Part shown: positions 12,901 to 23,398 of the stretch, one piece after another
Numbering within the stretch: position 1 is the stretch's first letter
Layout: every line of letters starts with the position of its first letter
NCBI GenBank assembly: GCA_022835595.1
Contig: BQUP01000005.1
Location: 992,001-1,056,000, forward strand
Direction: 5' to 3'
DNA from: Cystobasidium ongulense
Taxonomy: Eukaryota > Basidiomycota > Cystobasidiomycetes > Cystobasidiales > Cystobasidiaceae
Length of the DNA stretch: 64,000 nt
The notes under the pieces: model-generated
The model's database searches: none
What the model was told of the DNA's origin: nothing
The model's input: the letters and a program-made list of their open reading frames with translations, nothing else
Made by a program: the position numbers and the translations under genes

Positions 12901-13068
12901 GTCATGGTGATGCGCTGGATGATGCGAGTATCGGGTGTAGCTCGCTGCTGGCCCTCCTCCTGCTGGTATGCGATCCAAGCTGGTGCTGCTGTGCGAGGGC
13001 GACAGGGACGCGGGCGGGTTGCTGGCACTGCTCGACGGAGCGAGGGTTGCACCGAGTCGCTTGAGCAT
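9992..13068 (-). CDS. Large Ser-rich protein with N-terminal BAR/IMD-like coiled coil
   Basis: Two exons (13068-12411 and 12324-9992) give 996 residues. The start is the ATG reading MLKRLGATLAPSSS; an upstream in-frame codon is GTG and was not used. Residues 1-150 are Ser/Pro/His-rich. From about 150 to 370 the chain is helical and charged: LQKSLKCLETLLVAMDEYRE, SSRLAKVEKRLAKAGRELA, across the intron STLFDSLSEISTKFSRHLA, and IEFRRNCEIVKKLGGIIGN. The pattern (long helices, LLVAMDEYRELSSRLAKVEKRLA followed by FSRHLAREYDLINE) resembles IMD/I-BAR or related membrane-curvature domains annotated in fungal genomes. The remaining ~600 residues are disordered, rich in Ser, Asn, His and Arg. Such proteins act at the cell cortex or vacuole membrane; I can support only the architecture. 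Confidence 0.6.
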
Positions 13069-13602
13069 GCTGGGTGTGGTGTATCGTGGTGGTGTATCGT
13101 GATGGTGGATGGTGGATGGTCGTGGTGTCCGGTCTCCCTGTCCCACTGCTCGCTGATGCCGGCGTGAAGGGTGGGTGGATGGAGACGGGAACAGGACAGG
13201 GTGTCAGTGTATGATGCGAGTAGGAGTGTCGTCAGCCAGTCGTTGTAGAGAGTAAGCGTAAAGAGGGCAGCGTGATGGTCGAGTGCCGCATTCCCAGTCT
13301 GGTCAGAACAGAGCACGGCGTCAGGACGAGAGAGGGAGAGAGAGAGAATTGGAGAGCGAGCGCAGGTAGACTGAGAGAGAGGAGAGTGAGAGTAGTGTAG
13401 TAGCAGTATACACTTGCAACGAGCAAAGGCAAGAGGAAAAGCTCAAGGAAGAAGCAGCTTTGAAGAAGATGTCTTTCTCGATCAAGTCATGCACTTGTAC
13501 ATCCATCCATCGTGCAGCTCTTCTCTCTCTACCACCCATTAATACTCCTGCAACAACAACCACAACTGCACACCATGACATGAAGACTATGCTGCACACC
13601 TC
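13069..13602. promoter_or_regulatory. Shared upstream region of two divergent genes
   Basis: 534 bp between divergent starts. It contains a long GA-rich tract (about 13325-13395; CT-rich on the transcribed strand of the leftward gene), typical of fungal transcription start regions, and a run of ATGGTGG-type short repeats near 13080-13125. No sharply defined operator is evident. Confidence 0.4.
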
Positions 13603-14956
13603 ATGCCCGAGATTGACGCCATGGACCCATCCACCGACTGGCGCGCAGTCAGAGTGACAAGCAGCACGGCAATACAACCAACAGTCACCGCAGCCTTGCT
13701 CCACTTGGCCGACCCATCCTCCACCCCGCTCGTCCTGCACACTCTCCCCTCCCCATCCCCTTGTACCTCCTTCTCCATCATTCCCAAAAACACACATGCA
13801 AGTCTATGCAAGCTGATATCCATCGTAGAAATCATAAAGAGGGAATTCGAAGATCATCAAAAGGCAGTCTGGAGATTGGAAGATGAGAAAGAACAACGTA
13901 GATTGAATAGGAGATCATCAAAGGGGAAGAAGAGGGCGAGAGAGGAGGATGAAGTGAGTGACATTGAGAAGAATATTGCAAATGAGAGTAGGGCAGATGA
14001 AGGAGCAGCACCCACAACCCAAGATGCAATCAAAGACACTCTCAAACAAAGTAAAAAAGCCTCAAAGGACAAGGACAAGAAACAGAAGAAAAAGGATAGA
14101 CCCCTTCTAAGAATATACCAATACAATCTCCTAGACGCGTATGAACGACTTCCAGGCGCACCTACATCGCAAGAGGGGGAAGCTGGCGGAACAGACTCGG
14201 AAAGCGATAGTCCACATGATGATGTTAGTGACAATGACAACGCAGAAGAAGACGCGAGAATAGAAGCAGATCTAGTAAAATCAAAATTGAAAGCTGCGAA
14301 AAGCTTGGATGATGCCATCAAGACTCATGTTATTAGAGCACGAAGAAGGTGAGCTCTGATGTCCAATACTTGATCCTAGTAAATTTGTACTAATGAAACT
14401 GTTTCAACGTACTGCTTATTCTCTCAAACGTCGTCTACACAGGCCAAGAAAAAAACATACTCCGTATATGAAAATCATACTTTCAATCAAGAAGTTACCA
14501 GAATATGAGAACTATTTGAAATCATCATCTACTTCTTCTACTTCTACTGGTACTAAACCCACAGGTCAAAGCTCTTCTTCAAGACCTAAAGATTATACCA
14601 TTCAATTACCTATCAAGAAAAAGAGTAGAACTCGAAGTAAAGATGCTAGGAAACGAAGTGAAAAAGGAAGAGCAAGGGTTGAAGGGGTTGCAAATGAGAA
14701 TACCAAAACCACGACAGAAGGGAGAGATGAAGGCAAGATAGTGAGTGAAGGAGTAGTAGAACCAAAGGGAAAGGATAAGGATAAAGGTAAAGAAAGAGTA
14801 AATGTCACGGAAGATACGAAAGCTGTTGCTCCGTCGGAGATGGAAGGAAGTGGTAACAGTCAAGCCAAGAAAAGAAAACATCATACCATAATTGAATCAT
14901 CACAGAACTCGTCTGAAGCTACTCAATTATCCAGTCAAATCGTACCATCGGCTTGA
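13603..14956 (+). CDS. Alba-domain nucleic-acid-binding protein with large charged insertion
   Basis: Two exons (13603-14348, 14443-14956) encode 419 residues. The N-terminus WRAVRVTSSTAIQPTVTAAL followed by NTHASLCKLISIVEIIKREF matches the beta1-alpha1-beta2-alpha2 core of the Alba superfamily (archaeal Alba, Rpp20/Rpp25, Pop6). The terminal Alba hairpin appears only much later, just after the intron: HTPYMKIILSIKKLPEYENY, resembling the TPxMxIxLSxxPL signature. Between them lie about 190 residues of highly charged sequence with Lys-rich nuclear signals (SSKGKKRAREEDE; KDKDKKQKKKDRP). The C-terminal ~130 residues are also Lys/Ser/Glu-rich. Probably an RNase P/MRP-type or RNA-binding nuclear protein; the specific subunit cannot be named. 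A second in-frame ATG lies five codons downstream. Confidence 0.6.
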
Positions 14957-15765
14957 ATCCAAGTAGGAAAGCTTGAATCTAAGGAAGAGCCGGGATCCCG
15001 TGGCTCTCTTTCCAGTCATACTTTTAATACCTGTTTGTCCTGTTTGCAGAGCCTTTAGTATCATGGTAGTAGTAAGTTCGCAATTAAAAAAGTTTAACGA
15101 AGTCTGTTGTTATGGTAGACCAAGCATGGTTGACTAGCTAGCTATTCGTCGTCGTCGAATCTATATAATGACCTCCTTACTTTCTCTTATTTCCGCTATT
15201 AACCATATTGAAAAGCATATTTCTGCTTAAAGAGTATTTTATGAATAGATCAAGCGATTCAGGATTGATCTGGATCTATGGCGAACCTCAGTCAATTCGA
15301 AACTGTATTTATTAGGTGTGGATAGCTCGGTTTCGGTGCTATACGTGGGACAATGCAGATAGCAAATGCCGTAATGGAGAGCTTTTCCAAGAATGGAATG
15401 ATATTACGAGGAACAATAAAAGCTGTGTGTCCCAAGTATTAACATAAACAAGATTGGCTTCAGCGACAGCGAAAAGTGCTGGACCCTTTCTCTCCAATGG
15501 CCACTTTTATCGAATTTTGAGAGGAGCGTGTTGAAGCTATTGGGACTTATCACTGACTTCTCGAGGGAACCATGACTGACTTCTCGAGGCTTATGACTGA
15601 CTTCTCGAGCAGGGAAATACAATACCTAGATTCCAGATATAATGTTACGTACTAAGGGTGACGCTCGTATATTGAAAAGCGGATGGAACAATCCTTTTGG
15701 CCAATCTTGAGCTGATATCGTAAAGGTGGCCCTCTTCTCTCTACGCTTGAACCTGTCCTCATTCT
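14957..15765. other. Convergent 3' region without a gene
   Basis: About 810 bp between two convergent genes, AT-rich. It holds a short tandem array at 15552-15609 (separate entry) and no open frame with protein-like features. Confidence 0.45.
15552..15609. repeat. Three spaced copies of ACTGACTTCTCGAG
   Basis: Perfect 14-bp copies start at 15552, 15575 and 15596, separated by 7-9 bp of unrelated sequence. Each ends in the palindrome CTCGAG. The array lies about 200 bp downstream of the EBP stop codon. The copies are identical while the spacers differ. Confidence 0.85.
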
Positions 15766-16958
15766 TTACTTCCCTTTTGCGATTCGCATGTGTTGTTTTG
15801 ATACTTTGAATGCTTTCATGATAGATCTATACGAGTCGACCATGATGCCAAATGGAATGAAGACCCATAGAGCTGTAAAAAGTCGAACAGGGTAAGCTTT
15901 GGCAAGACGATTATGTACTCTGAAAGATTGTAAGACTGACTGTTCATGAGCTGTACAAATGACCAACAAAAAGGTGGAAATAAGCATTATGAGAGTGTTC
16001 CTGGTCCTTTAGACATTGCCCAAGAGGCACTCACCGCTAAGTAGACCCATAGATGAAGGAAATTATCGGTTCGTAGGTTTCTCGAGCCGGTAAGCCACTG
16101 AGGAAGATGCAGGGGCTACAAGTTAATGCCGCCCAAATGACAGAAGACTCTTTGCAAAAGACCACGTACTTCAGGGCAGAATGTCATCCACCTTCACCGC
16201 AAAAAGACAAAGATCAGCTCTATGTCTTGTCCAAAAAGGGGTTGGCGCAGACCACCGCTTTTATTCGAAGCTCACCCGCCGTAAAGCTCTCCTGTGCTGA
16301 GGATGAGAAGCCAAGGATGCCTATGCATGCTGTCCTTTGTAAGGAGATATGCACAGTATAAAGCGAGTGGACCACCGATGAAGACTGTCAATAGTTCCAG
16401 AGATACGACGGTCGGATCTGCGTTGCCCCATCGGACGTCGGCCTAGCGAATGAAACGGTAAGTTCGATGCTCAAGTGAGAGATAGCTGTCTTGCTCTCAC
16501 CTTTGCATATTCTTTCCCTGCACATCAACAAGTCAGCGCGCGCCTGTGCGATGTCGAGATGGACGACTCACACAGCTCTGCGGCCCAGCCAGACTCTTTA
16601 AAGACGGTCTTTCCGAACATGCTATTGTATAGGAAAGCTCCTTCGAAGATGCTGTATTGTCTCCACTGTCAGCTATAGTACCCGAGCGAGACATGTACCG
16701 GGCATACAAGTGAATAAGGGAGTCGAAGACCTGGAGCGACAGAGAGACCGCAGCAAGTCAGTCCACAGACTCTCTCCAAAGGGAGTAGAAGGTCCCTACA
16801 AGCCAGACGAAGACAGCCTGGTCGAACTTGCGGGTCTTTGCTGGGAGCCATGCCCTGCCGGAGAAGTGGGCGACGGCGAGCAAGGCCACGACGCCGAGCA
16901 GGCTGTAGACGGACACCACGGTGAAGAGCGGTTCATCGTGTGGTTTGAGGGATATCAT
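15766..16958 (-). CDS. EBP: EBP-type 3-beta-hydroxysteroid delta8-delta7 isomerase
   Basis: ER membrane enzyme of the emopamil-binding (EXPERA) family that shifts the sterol delta8 double bond. Residues in order: MISLKPHDEPLFTVVSVYSL with helix 1, FDQAVFVWL, then LIHFIFEGAFLYNS carrying the catalytic His and Glu, ELWKEYAKADVRWGNADPTV, VSLELLTVFIGGPLALYCAY with the second Glu, TGELYGGWMTFCPEWLTGS and DNFLHLWVYL. The C-terminal segment TALWVFIPFGIMVDSYRS is clearly present further down, but the junction that joins it (after 16035) does not resolve to a canonical in-frame intron in my reading. Small exons occur (16730-16708, 16517-16501). An upstream in-frame ATG at 17057 would add 33 residues; 16958 fits the family better. 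Most fungi use the unrelated ERG2 for this step. Confidence 0.82.
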
Positions 16959-17215
16959 GTTGATGTCGATGCTGCTGCTGAGTGGAAGCAAGCAAAGACA
17001 AGGTGTGTTGAATGGAAAGAGCTTGAATACAGATAGATGATCGAGAAAGATAGACATGAGCCGATGATCTTTATCGAATGCTTTCTTTCTTTCTTTCTGC
17101 TGTCATGCCACTATCCAAGTCAAGCAGCTTCTACCACACTCAAGATACGATACTTCTGTCGAGTCAGTCTGCGTGACTCTTATTGACATTTATTCGGGTA
17201 TCCTACCACCGGTCA

Positions 17216-19072
17216 ATGGAATCGGGATATGCCTTCCTGCATCCCAAGAACGCTACGAGGTCTGCTGAACGAGGTGAGCACCGTCTAATCCGAATGGCTT
17301 GCACTCAACTGATCACATTCTAACAGGCGTGGACCGAGATTATGCACCAATACCCTTCTCGCCCTGGCGACCATGTATCCCTCACCTGGAACAACTGATA
17401 CCTCCAGCTGGTATCGCTCCCCTCGTCTATCGATATATACGCGTGGCCTGGGTGGTAGTGACCCTTCCAGTCTGGATCGGAGTCCTCCTTCTTTTCGAAG
17501 TATTGCCTGGAAAATGGGGAGATGCTCTTGGTCCTGCTATACTTCCTAGAAGACCTTCTTGGTCTCTGTGGCAGCGATTCACCTATCCTCTGTTAGCCAG
17601 ATCAGTGTGGTAGGTCATTCTTCACAACAAATAGCATGCCTGACACACACCGACTGATACGATTTGCCCCAGGTCCGTCACTTTTGGCCTTCCGCCACCA
17701 ACGACCCAAGAAGAGGATCGCAGCATCCCTATCCCAGCAAGATTGTGGTACGGGAGGGGTACGGAAATGACTGCCATCAACGCGGGCTTTCCGAACAAAT
17801 CAGAAGAGAAGAAATGGATACAGGATGAAGCTATCGATCCTGCTGGAGTCATCAAACCTCAGGAATATCTAGCTGCTTTCTGGATTAGATCGAATGCTAC
17901 TACAGCTGAACCAAGAGAGGGTAGCATTCAAGTTGTTATGTATCTTGTTGGCGGAGGCTACATCACAGGTGATTTTTCGACCTTTGACATGTTTCCATAA
18001 ATCTAACTACCCGCTAACATCCTTCGAATTGCTATTCAGGCCATCCCCTTGAAGCGAGCAGAGTCTTCGACATAGCACGTCAGACCTCACTTCCAGTACT
18101 AGGCATCAACTATCGAAAGTCCGTAACAGCGGATAGAGCTTTTCCAGCAGCATTACAAGATACAATATCAGGATATGCCTATCTAATTCGAAAAGGGTAT
18201 AAAAGAATAGCAATAGCTGGAGATTCAGCAGGTGCTGGTTTAGCTTTAGGATTAATGCAATATCTAGCCAATATGGCAGAAAAGGATAGCCAACATGAAG
18301 GGCTGGTCATGCCTTGCGCTGCTTGTTTTTATAGCCCTTGGGCGGATTTAACATTCTCCCATGATTATAAGGAGACTGTTCATTTTGATATTAGTATGTT
18401 TCGGTATCTCAACACCTGCATTTTAATAGGAATAGTGCAGATGAATATGCTGATGTATCTTCCTGTAGTACATCCTGCCATGCTGCGAGCAGCGGCCGCT
18501 GCATACACCTGCACTGCCAAGCGATACGACCAAGCCAAAGGCGCCTCTGCAGATGGCAGCATAGCAAGAATGGGAAGACGACATCCTTACTTTTCTCCAG
18601 CACTAGGTAAGCTTTGGGCCAAAGTGTACATTTGCTGTCATTCTGAGCCTGGTTGTACCTCTGAAAGATTCGTCCGTCGAGTCTCTTCGGAGAATCAAGA
18701 CAACAGCCGAAAAGTTAGGTCAGAAAGCGCCAAAGTGAGTTTCCTCGGTTTACCATCAGTATTATAGGACGAGGCTGAAGGGCAGAGTGCTGTTCTTTGA
18801 ATGCAGCTTTCTCATCTTTGTAGGGGGTGCCGAACTATTCTCTTCCGAAGTTGCATCGCTCTGTCGGAACTTGCGCAAGGCAGGTCTGAAAGTGGAAGAG
18901 TATCGAGAGGATGACGAAGTTCAGTATGTCTGAAAGTCTCTCTCCATCAGTGTTAATACTGTTTTGAATGCTGATGCCTTGTTGCAGCGGCTTCTTGCTG
19001 GTCCCGGCTTTCATGTCTTCTGTGATTGCACCAGCTCTGCGTAGGATGAGAGACTTTTTCTTGACTGAATAG
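17216..19072 (+). CDS. Alpha/beta hydrolase, hormone-sensitive-lipase/steryl-acetyl-hydrolase type
   Basis: Starts MESGYAFLHPKNATRS; the first intron rejoins at SAERGVDRDYAPIP. A single membrane anchor follows (RVAWVVVTLPVWIGVLLLFE), so the enzyme is probably ER- or lipid-droplet-associated with the catalytic domain after it. The oxyanion-hole region reads MYLVGGGYITGHPLEASR, and the nucleophile elbow is IAGDSAGAGLALGLMQYL with Ser in GDSAG. FYSPWADLTFSHDY and HPYFSPALG are typical of the alpha/beta hydrolase fold 3 group. In the usual HGGG motif the His is replaced by Val here. The terminal exon ends MRDFFLTE and a TAG at 19070-19072. Substrate unknown; sterol esters or short acyl esters are plausible. 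Divergent from the EBP sterol isomerase, 257 bp apart. Confidence 0.75.
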
Positions 19073-19149
19073 TCATGCGTGTAGGTATGAAGAGTAGTTA
19101 GTGTAGCATACTATGCATTGTATGCAGACATCGAATCAATGATTTCAGA

Positions 19150-20892
19150 ATGCCCTCGCTGGCTTGCTTCTGGACTTCACCCCAACCTAGCGAAATGCAG
19201 TCGACCAGTCGCGCCGTCACGATGCAGCAGCGGAGTCTCGCACTGTGTTGCTGTACGTGTTCAAGAGGCTACTCGCAGGCTGCATCCACTCCCTCTCGCC
19301 GTGGTTGGAGCAGAGCAGCGTCGCCGTCGCCGTCTTCAATTCTATGGCGCGGTTACCAGAGCACATCGAAAGCTGCTGCCGCGAGTGCTGCTGCGACGTC
19401 GAGTGCAGGCGTGGATGGCCCTTCGTCATCATCACCACCATCGTCATCAAGCCATCCCTCATCCCATCTATCGCCCGGAGGTGCTTCCAAACCATTGTCC
19501 AGCTTTTTCAAGCAAAGCTTCTTGAGATCGCCTACAGCAGCAGCAGCAGCAGCACTTGGACACGGAAAGCAGAGAGCAGCAGCGGACAGGACGTTGCTAT
19601 CTGCCGCCTCGCTGGATGTGCCACTCGGATCAGCAGCAAGTCGCGAACTCGGCCTCGCAATCCCGCCAATAGCCACGCCTACAGATGCCTGGCGACCTCT
19701 TCCATCAGCCTCGAGCAGGAGCGTGTCTTCGTATCTGGCAATCTACAAGCAGCTCGCAAAGGGCAGACTGTCGGCTTGGATCGTGCTCACTGCAATGGCG
19801 GGCTATGCAATGTGCCCGACAGACCCTGCTGCTGCTCAGCTCGCTATGGATGCTCTTGTGCAGGACACCTTTGGCTCTACACCCATCAGCAGTGCTTTGT
19901 CGAGTGGTATCGCAGACAGCTCTGCTTCGGCATCTTCAAGCACATCATCAGCGCTCAACAACTTCCACGTTAGCACCTTGTTAGCGACCGCAGCTGGTAC
20001 AGCGCTCTGCTCTGCCTCAGCGAATACCTTCAACCAACTTTTCGAGATACCCTACGATGCTCAAATGCCACGGACAGCAAAGCGACCCCTACCTTCACAC
20101 CTCATTACACCCCTTCACGCATTCACTTTCGGTTCAGTCACAGCAGTCAGCGGAGTCGCCCTTCTCTACGGCTGCGTGAACCCTCTGACAGCTTCCCTCG
20201 GGTTGCTCAACATTATCCTCTACGCTGGCGTGTATACTCCTTTAAAAAGACTATCAGTCGTAAATACATGGATAGGAGCTCTCGTCGGCGGTATTCCACC
20301 ATTGATGGGCTGGGCAGCATGCACGAATTCCCTCGATCCCTTCAGCGGTCAAGCAGGAGCATGGGTACTAGCCTTGATTCTATTCGCATGGCAATTCCCA
20401 CATTTCAACAGTCTAAGTTGGACGATAAGAAGTGAATATGCAAGAGGTGGTTACAGAATGCTGTCAGCTACGAACCCAGCCATGAATGCTCGTGTCTCTC
20501 TAAGATGGACAGTCGCTGGTGCTCTCGCTGCAGGAGTCGCGGCTCCAATGGTCGGCTTGACTAGTTGGGCTGTAGGATTGGCTACTCTCATCCCAAGTGG
20601 TGCACTCGGAGTATGCGCTTGGAAATTCTGGAGAGCTGGAAGTAAAGCAACTTTACAAAAAGCGAAGGAATCTGGATTGGCCGCGGCTGCTCCTGGTTCT
20701 AGAGCGACAGATAAAGACCCGAGAGATGCAAGCGCTAGATCTTTGTTCTTTGTTAGTTTGGTGCATCTTCCAGCATTGCTGCTTATGATGATGGCCGGCA
20801 AGATCTGGGGAGATTATCAGGAAAAGTCAGAAGCTAGCGATGGGGTGGAGACTTTAGAATCAATATCGCCGTCAGAATCAACACTGTCGTAG
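19150..20892 (+). CDS. COX10: Protoheme IX farnesyltransferase (heme O synthase)
   Basis: Mitochondrial inner-membrane UbiA-family prenyltransferase that converts heme B to heme O for cytochrome c oxidase. A single uninterrupted frame of 580 residues, the only long intronless gene in the window. The first ~200 residues are Ser/Ala/Arg-rich, consistent with a mitochondrial presequence and a disordered linker; a CAG run at about 19536-19553 gives a poly-Ala stretch. The catalytic domain starts with YLAIYKQLAKGRLSAWIVL. The allylic-diphosphate site reads NTFNQLFEIPYDAQMPRTAK followed by RPLP, and the second conserved loop is FAWQFPHFNSLSW. Several membrane helices follow. Later in-frame Met codons at 19198 and 19222 are possible starts, but all leave the presequence basic. 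Confidence 0.93.
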   Translation: MPSLACFWTSPQPSEMQSTSRAVTMQQRSLALCCCTCSRGYSQAASTPSRRGWSRAASPSPSSILWRGYQSTSKAAAASAAATSSAGVDGPSSSSPPSSSSHPSSHLSPGGASKPLSSFFKQSFLRSPTAAAAAALGHGKQRAAADRTLLSAASLDVPLGSAASRELGLAIPPIATPTDAWRPLPSASSRSVSSYLAIYKQLAKGRLSAWIVLTAMAGYAMCPTDPAAAQLAMDALVQDTFGSTPISSALSSGIADSSASASSSTSSALNNFHVSTLLATAAGTALCSASANTFNQLFEIPYDAQMPRTAKRPLPSHLITPLHAFTFGSVTAVSGVALLYGCVNPLTASLGLLNIILYAGVYTPLKRLSVVNTWIGALVGGIPPLMGWAACTNSLDPFSGQAGAWVLALILFAWQFPHFNSLSWTIRSEYARGGYRMLSATNPAMNARVSLRWTVAGALAAGVAAPMVGLTSWAVGLATLIPSGALGVCAWKFWRAGSKATLQKAKESGLAAAAPGSRATDKDPRDASARSLFFVSLVHLPALLLMMMAGKIWGDYQEKSEASDGVETLESISPSESTLS

Positions 20893-21045
20893 CTCAGATG
20901 AATGATGTGTTGTTGTAAACATATCGAATAGTCAGTATCGGCGCCGGTTAGTAGTCGAATCCAGTCAGTACCATCGCTCGTCAAGTAAATAATGTTGCAG
21001 ATTAGATGCGTATTTTGACAGAACATTGATTGAGAGCTAAGCTGT

Positions 21046-23185
21046 TCAACTATCTAAATCATATAAACAAGCTCCCTCCTCTGGTTTCGTCGCAAATATA
21101 GCTTCCTGAAGTTCTTGTTCTGATAGATTTGGGAAACGTTTCGCGTAGTATTCATTCCGTAATGCTTGCATGAGATCAGACTGACGATTCTCCAGAACAA
21201 TATGAACCTGCGAGAAATCACAAGAACAATCCTTAGCGCCTTCCACTTGAACTTCCACACCCCGCACAACGTAGAACTCACTGTGCATCCACCCCAACCT
21301 GCACCAGATAAACGACTTCCTAAACTACCAGACTTTCGAGCGATCGTGCAGATTTCATCTATCTCAGGACATGAGCAATCGAATAGATCTCTACAGCTCG
21401 TCTGGCTTTCATCCATCAACAATCCGAGCTTGACGGGTAACTCGGGATCGTGATCATTTGCCTGCTCAAGGATGCCTCGATATTGATACACTCGCGACGC
21501 TTCCGAATACTGCAGCAAATAAAATAGACAGAGCGAAATTCAGCTGATTTGAATTAAAACGAGGTATAAATGACTCAACCATATGTTTAGCTCGCTTATA
21601 AAGCTGCAGCTTATCAGCTTCAATGTCGAAATCGGGATGGAAAGCTTCTTTAAATCTCTTCGCATCCATTCCATCTCCCAGACGTTGATATACTTCATCC
21701 CAAGTCAATCCGTCTTTAGCATCTCCGAATAACTCCTCCACGATGCCGAGCATGATGCTCAATCGTCGTTTTCGTTCAATGAGGAAACTCGAGGAAGTGT
21801 GGAGAGGACTACTGGAGAAGTATGCGTCCATAACGTGCTTCAGCGTCGGTAGCTCCATATTTTCTATGCTTTGTAGGTTCAAGTGATTGATCAATAGTCT
21901 TGCAATCACTCTCATTTCTACTACCCGTAAATTATAGTGATACTTTGCAGTCACTTGCTTTTCAGATGTTATCAGACTGTTCGCTATAACATAGGTGATG
22001 GGTGGATTCGTCTTCGGTATGGGGACTAGAGTCGCAACAAGCTTGGGAACAAATCCTCTACATGAGCAGAGCAAATATTAGATGGACCATATGCATGTAA
22101 AAAGCTCGCTTGGAAACAACCTACATGTTGAGAAGAGCGTTCGAGCGACTGAATATACTGGCGGACTGGTCCATTCCCCCAGAGTTGACTCCGACAAGGC
22201 GTTCTGAGCAACATACAGATCAGATCTTCACTTGACCCGAGAGAGTAGGTTGAAAGTCTTACCGCTGTCAATAGCAATGGTAGCCAGTTCGCCTTGTGAA
22301 GTCTCCTTGACAGCAGCAAAAGCCTGCAAAGTCGCAATCGCTGAAGAGACGACCATCGCGGCGCTTGATGATAAGCCTCCACCTGGTGGTACGTTACCGT
22401 CGACTAGAATATTCAGCTCGATAGCTTGATTACTCTTGTCTAATTGCATATGCCCGAGTGCTCCCTGTAGTTATGAACAGGGTCAGCGCTAGACTTTCGA
22501 CAAGGTTTGCTATTGAAATCACCTTCATGCCAGCCTTGAAGTAATTTACCCAACTAGGAGAATCAAAATAAGCAGTCAAAATCGGGTCATGACGGTAGTC
22601 TGCTTTCTCTTCCATGTCGGTATACTAGAAGCACACCTACCTATGATGTTTCGGATCCAGAAGCGGGCCACTCGGTCCAGGCTGGAACTCGAACTCTTCA
22701 GGCTTGAATTTGCTGACGACATTCGCAATTCGTACTCTTGATTTGCCGTCTTTGGAGACTGTAGCCGAGCAGGCTTGTAGGACATCGCGGTCAATGGCTG
22801 CAGGCATCACCGAGAGACCTGGGAGTTGGTGTCAGCAAGGCGGGCAGGCATAAGGAATGACTCAGGTAGCTCACCAGCATAGTCGATGTGTTCTGAATGC
22901 ACCGGTACAAGTGTGTCAATTCGTTGCATTGTATGCCCTCGAGCACGTCGACCCACCTCCAATGATGGACACCTGGAGGAGACGAGGAAAGCACAGCGGC
23001 ACGGCGTCAGTTCGAGTGTATGGATGCAGTGGTCCTCGTTCGCCCACCCGTCCAGGCGCTCTTGCGACATAGCTGGCTTTGTGTCCATATCTCTCCTCGA
23101 AAGCATGGATTAGAGAGCCCAGACGAGCCTTGCCGGCGGGGACCTCGCTGAAGACGGTGATGGGTCCCTGCATGATGTCGGGCAT
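21046..23185 (-). CDS. GAL1: Galactokinase
   Basis: Phosphorylates galactose to galactose-1-phosphate with ATP, first committed Leloir step; cytosolic GHMP kinase. Start MPDIMQGPITVFSEVP. The galactokinase signature is split over three small exons that join as APGRVSIIGEHIDYAG (exons 23185-23048, 22972-22957, 22892-22875). Motif 2, the ATP loop, is GGGLSSSAAMVVSSAIA. Motif 3 reads LSGAGWGGCTVHIVLENRQ once an intron of about 72 nt is removed after GGCT. The C-terminus is EGACLYDLDS. FVPKLVATLVPIPKTN and KYHYNLRVVEMRVIA are further conserved blocks. Convergent with COX10 and divergent from GAL7, whose start is 213 bp away; the two are presumably co-induced by galactose. Confidence 0.95.
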
Positions 23186-23398
23186 GGTGAGGTGGATGTA
23201 ATCTTCACTCTTGTTGTCTCTTCCAGCCTGTCTGAAGCAAAGGAAAGCGGCAATTCTCTCAAAAAAGTCATAAAACACGTGATTCTTGATGACATCGATT
23301 ATTTTAAAGATGCTCTGAAGCTCGCATTTCTTCTTCATACTGACTGCAAGATACAGCACATTCACCTCGAGTCACGCACGAAGAGCCCGAGTCGAGCC
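23186..23398. promoter_or_regulatory. Bidirectional GAL1/GAL7 promoter
   Basis: The 213 bp between the two start codons must carry the control elements of both genes. It contains a perfect CACGTG E-box at 23276-23281, nearly central. I see no CGG-N11-CCG Gal4-type site, which fits what is known of basidiomycetes that regulate GAL genes without a canonical Gal4. Confidence 0.7.

Noticed and set aside
12897-13316. Overlapping long open frames on both strands near the start of the Ser-rich gene
   Set aside because: They are Ser/His/Arg-rich shadows of the coding exon and of GA-rich upstream sequence.
13857-14321. 154-codon leftward frame opposite the Alba gene
   Set aside because: Its Leu/Ser-rich translation is the complement of the Lys/Glu-rich insertion.
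19217-20801. Several open frames antisense to or out of frame with COX10
   Set aside because: COX10 has complete family motifs in a single frame; the others follow from its GC-rich codon use.
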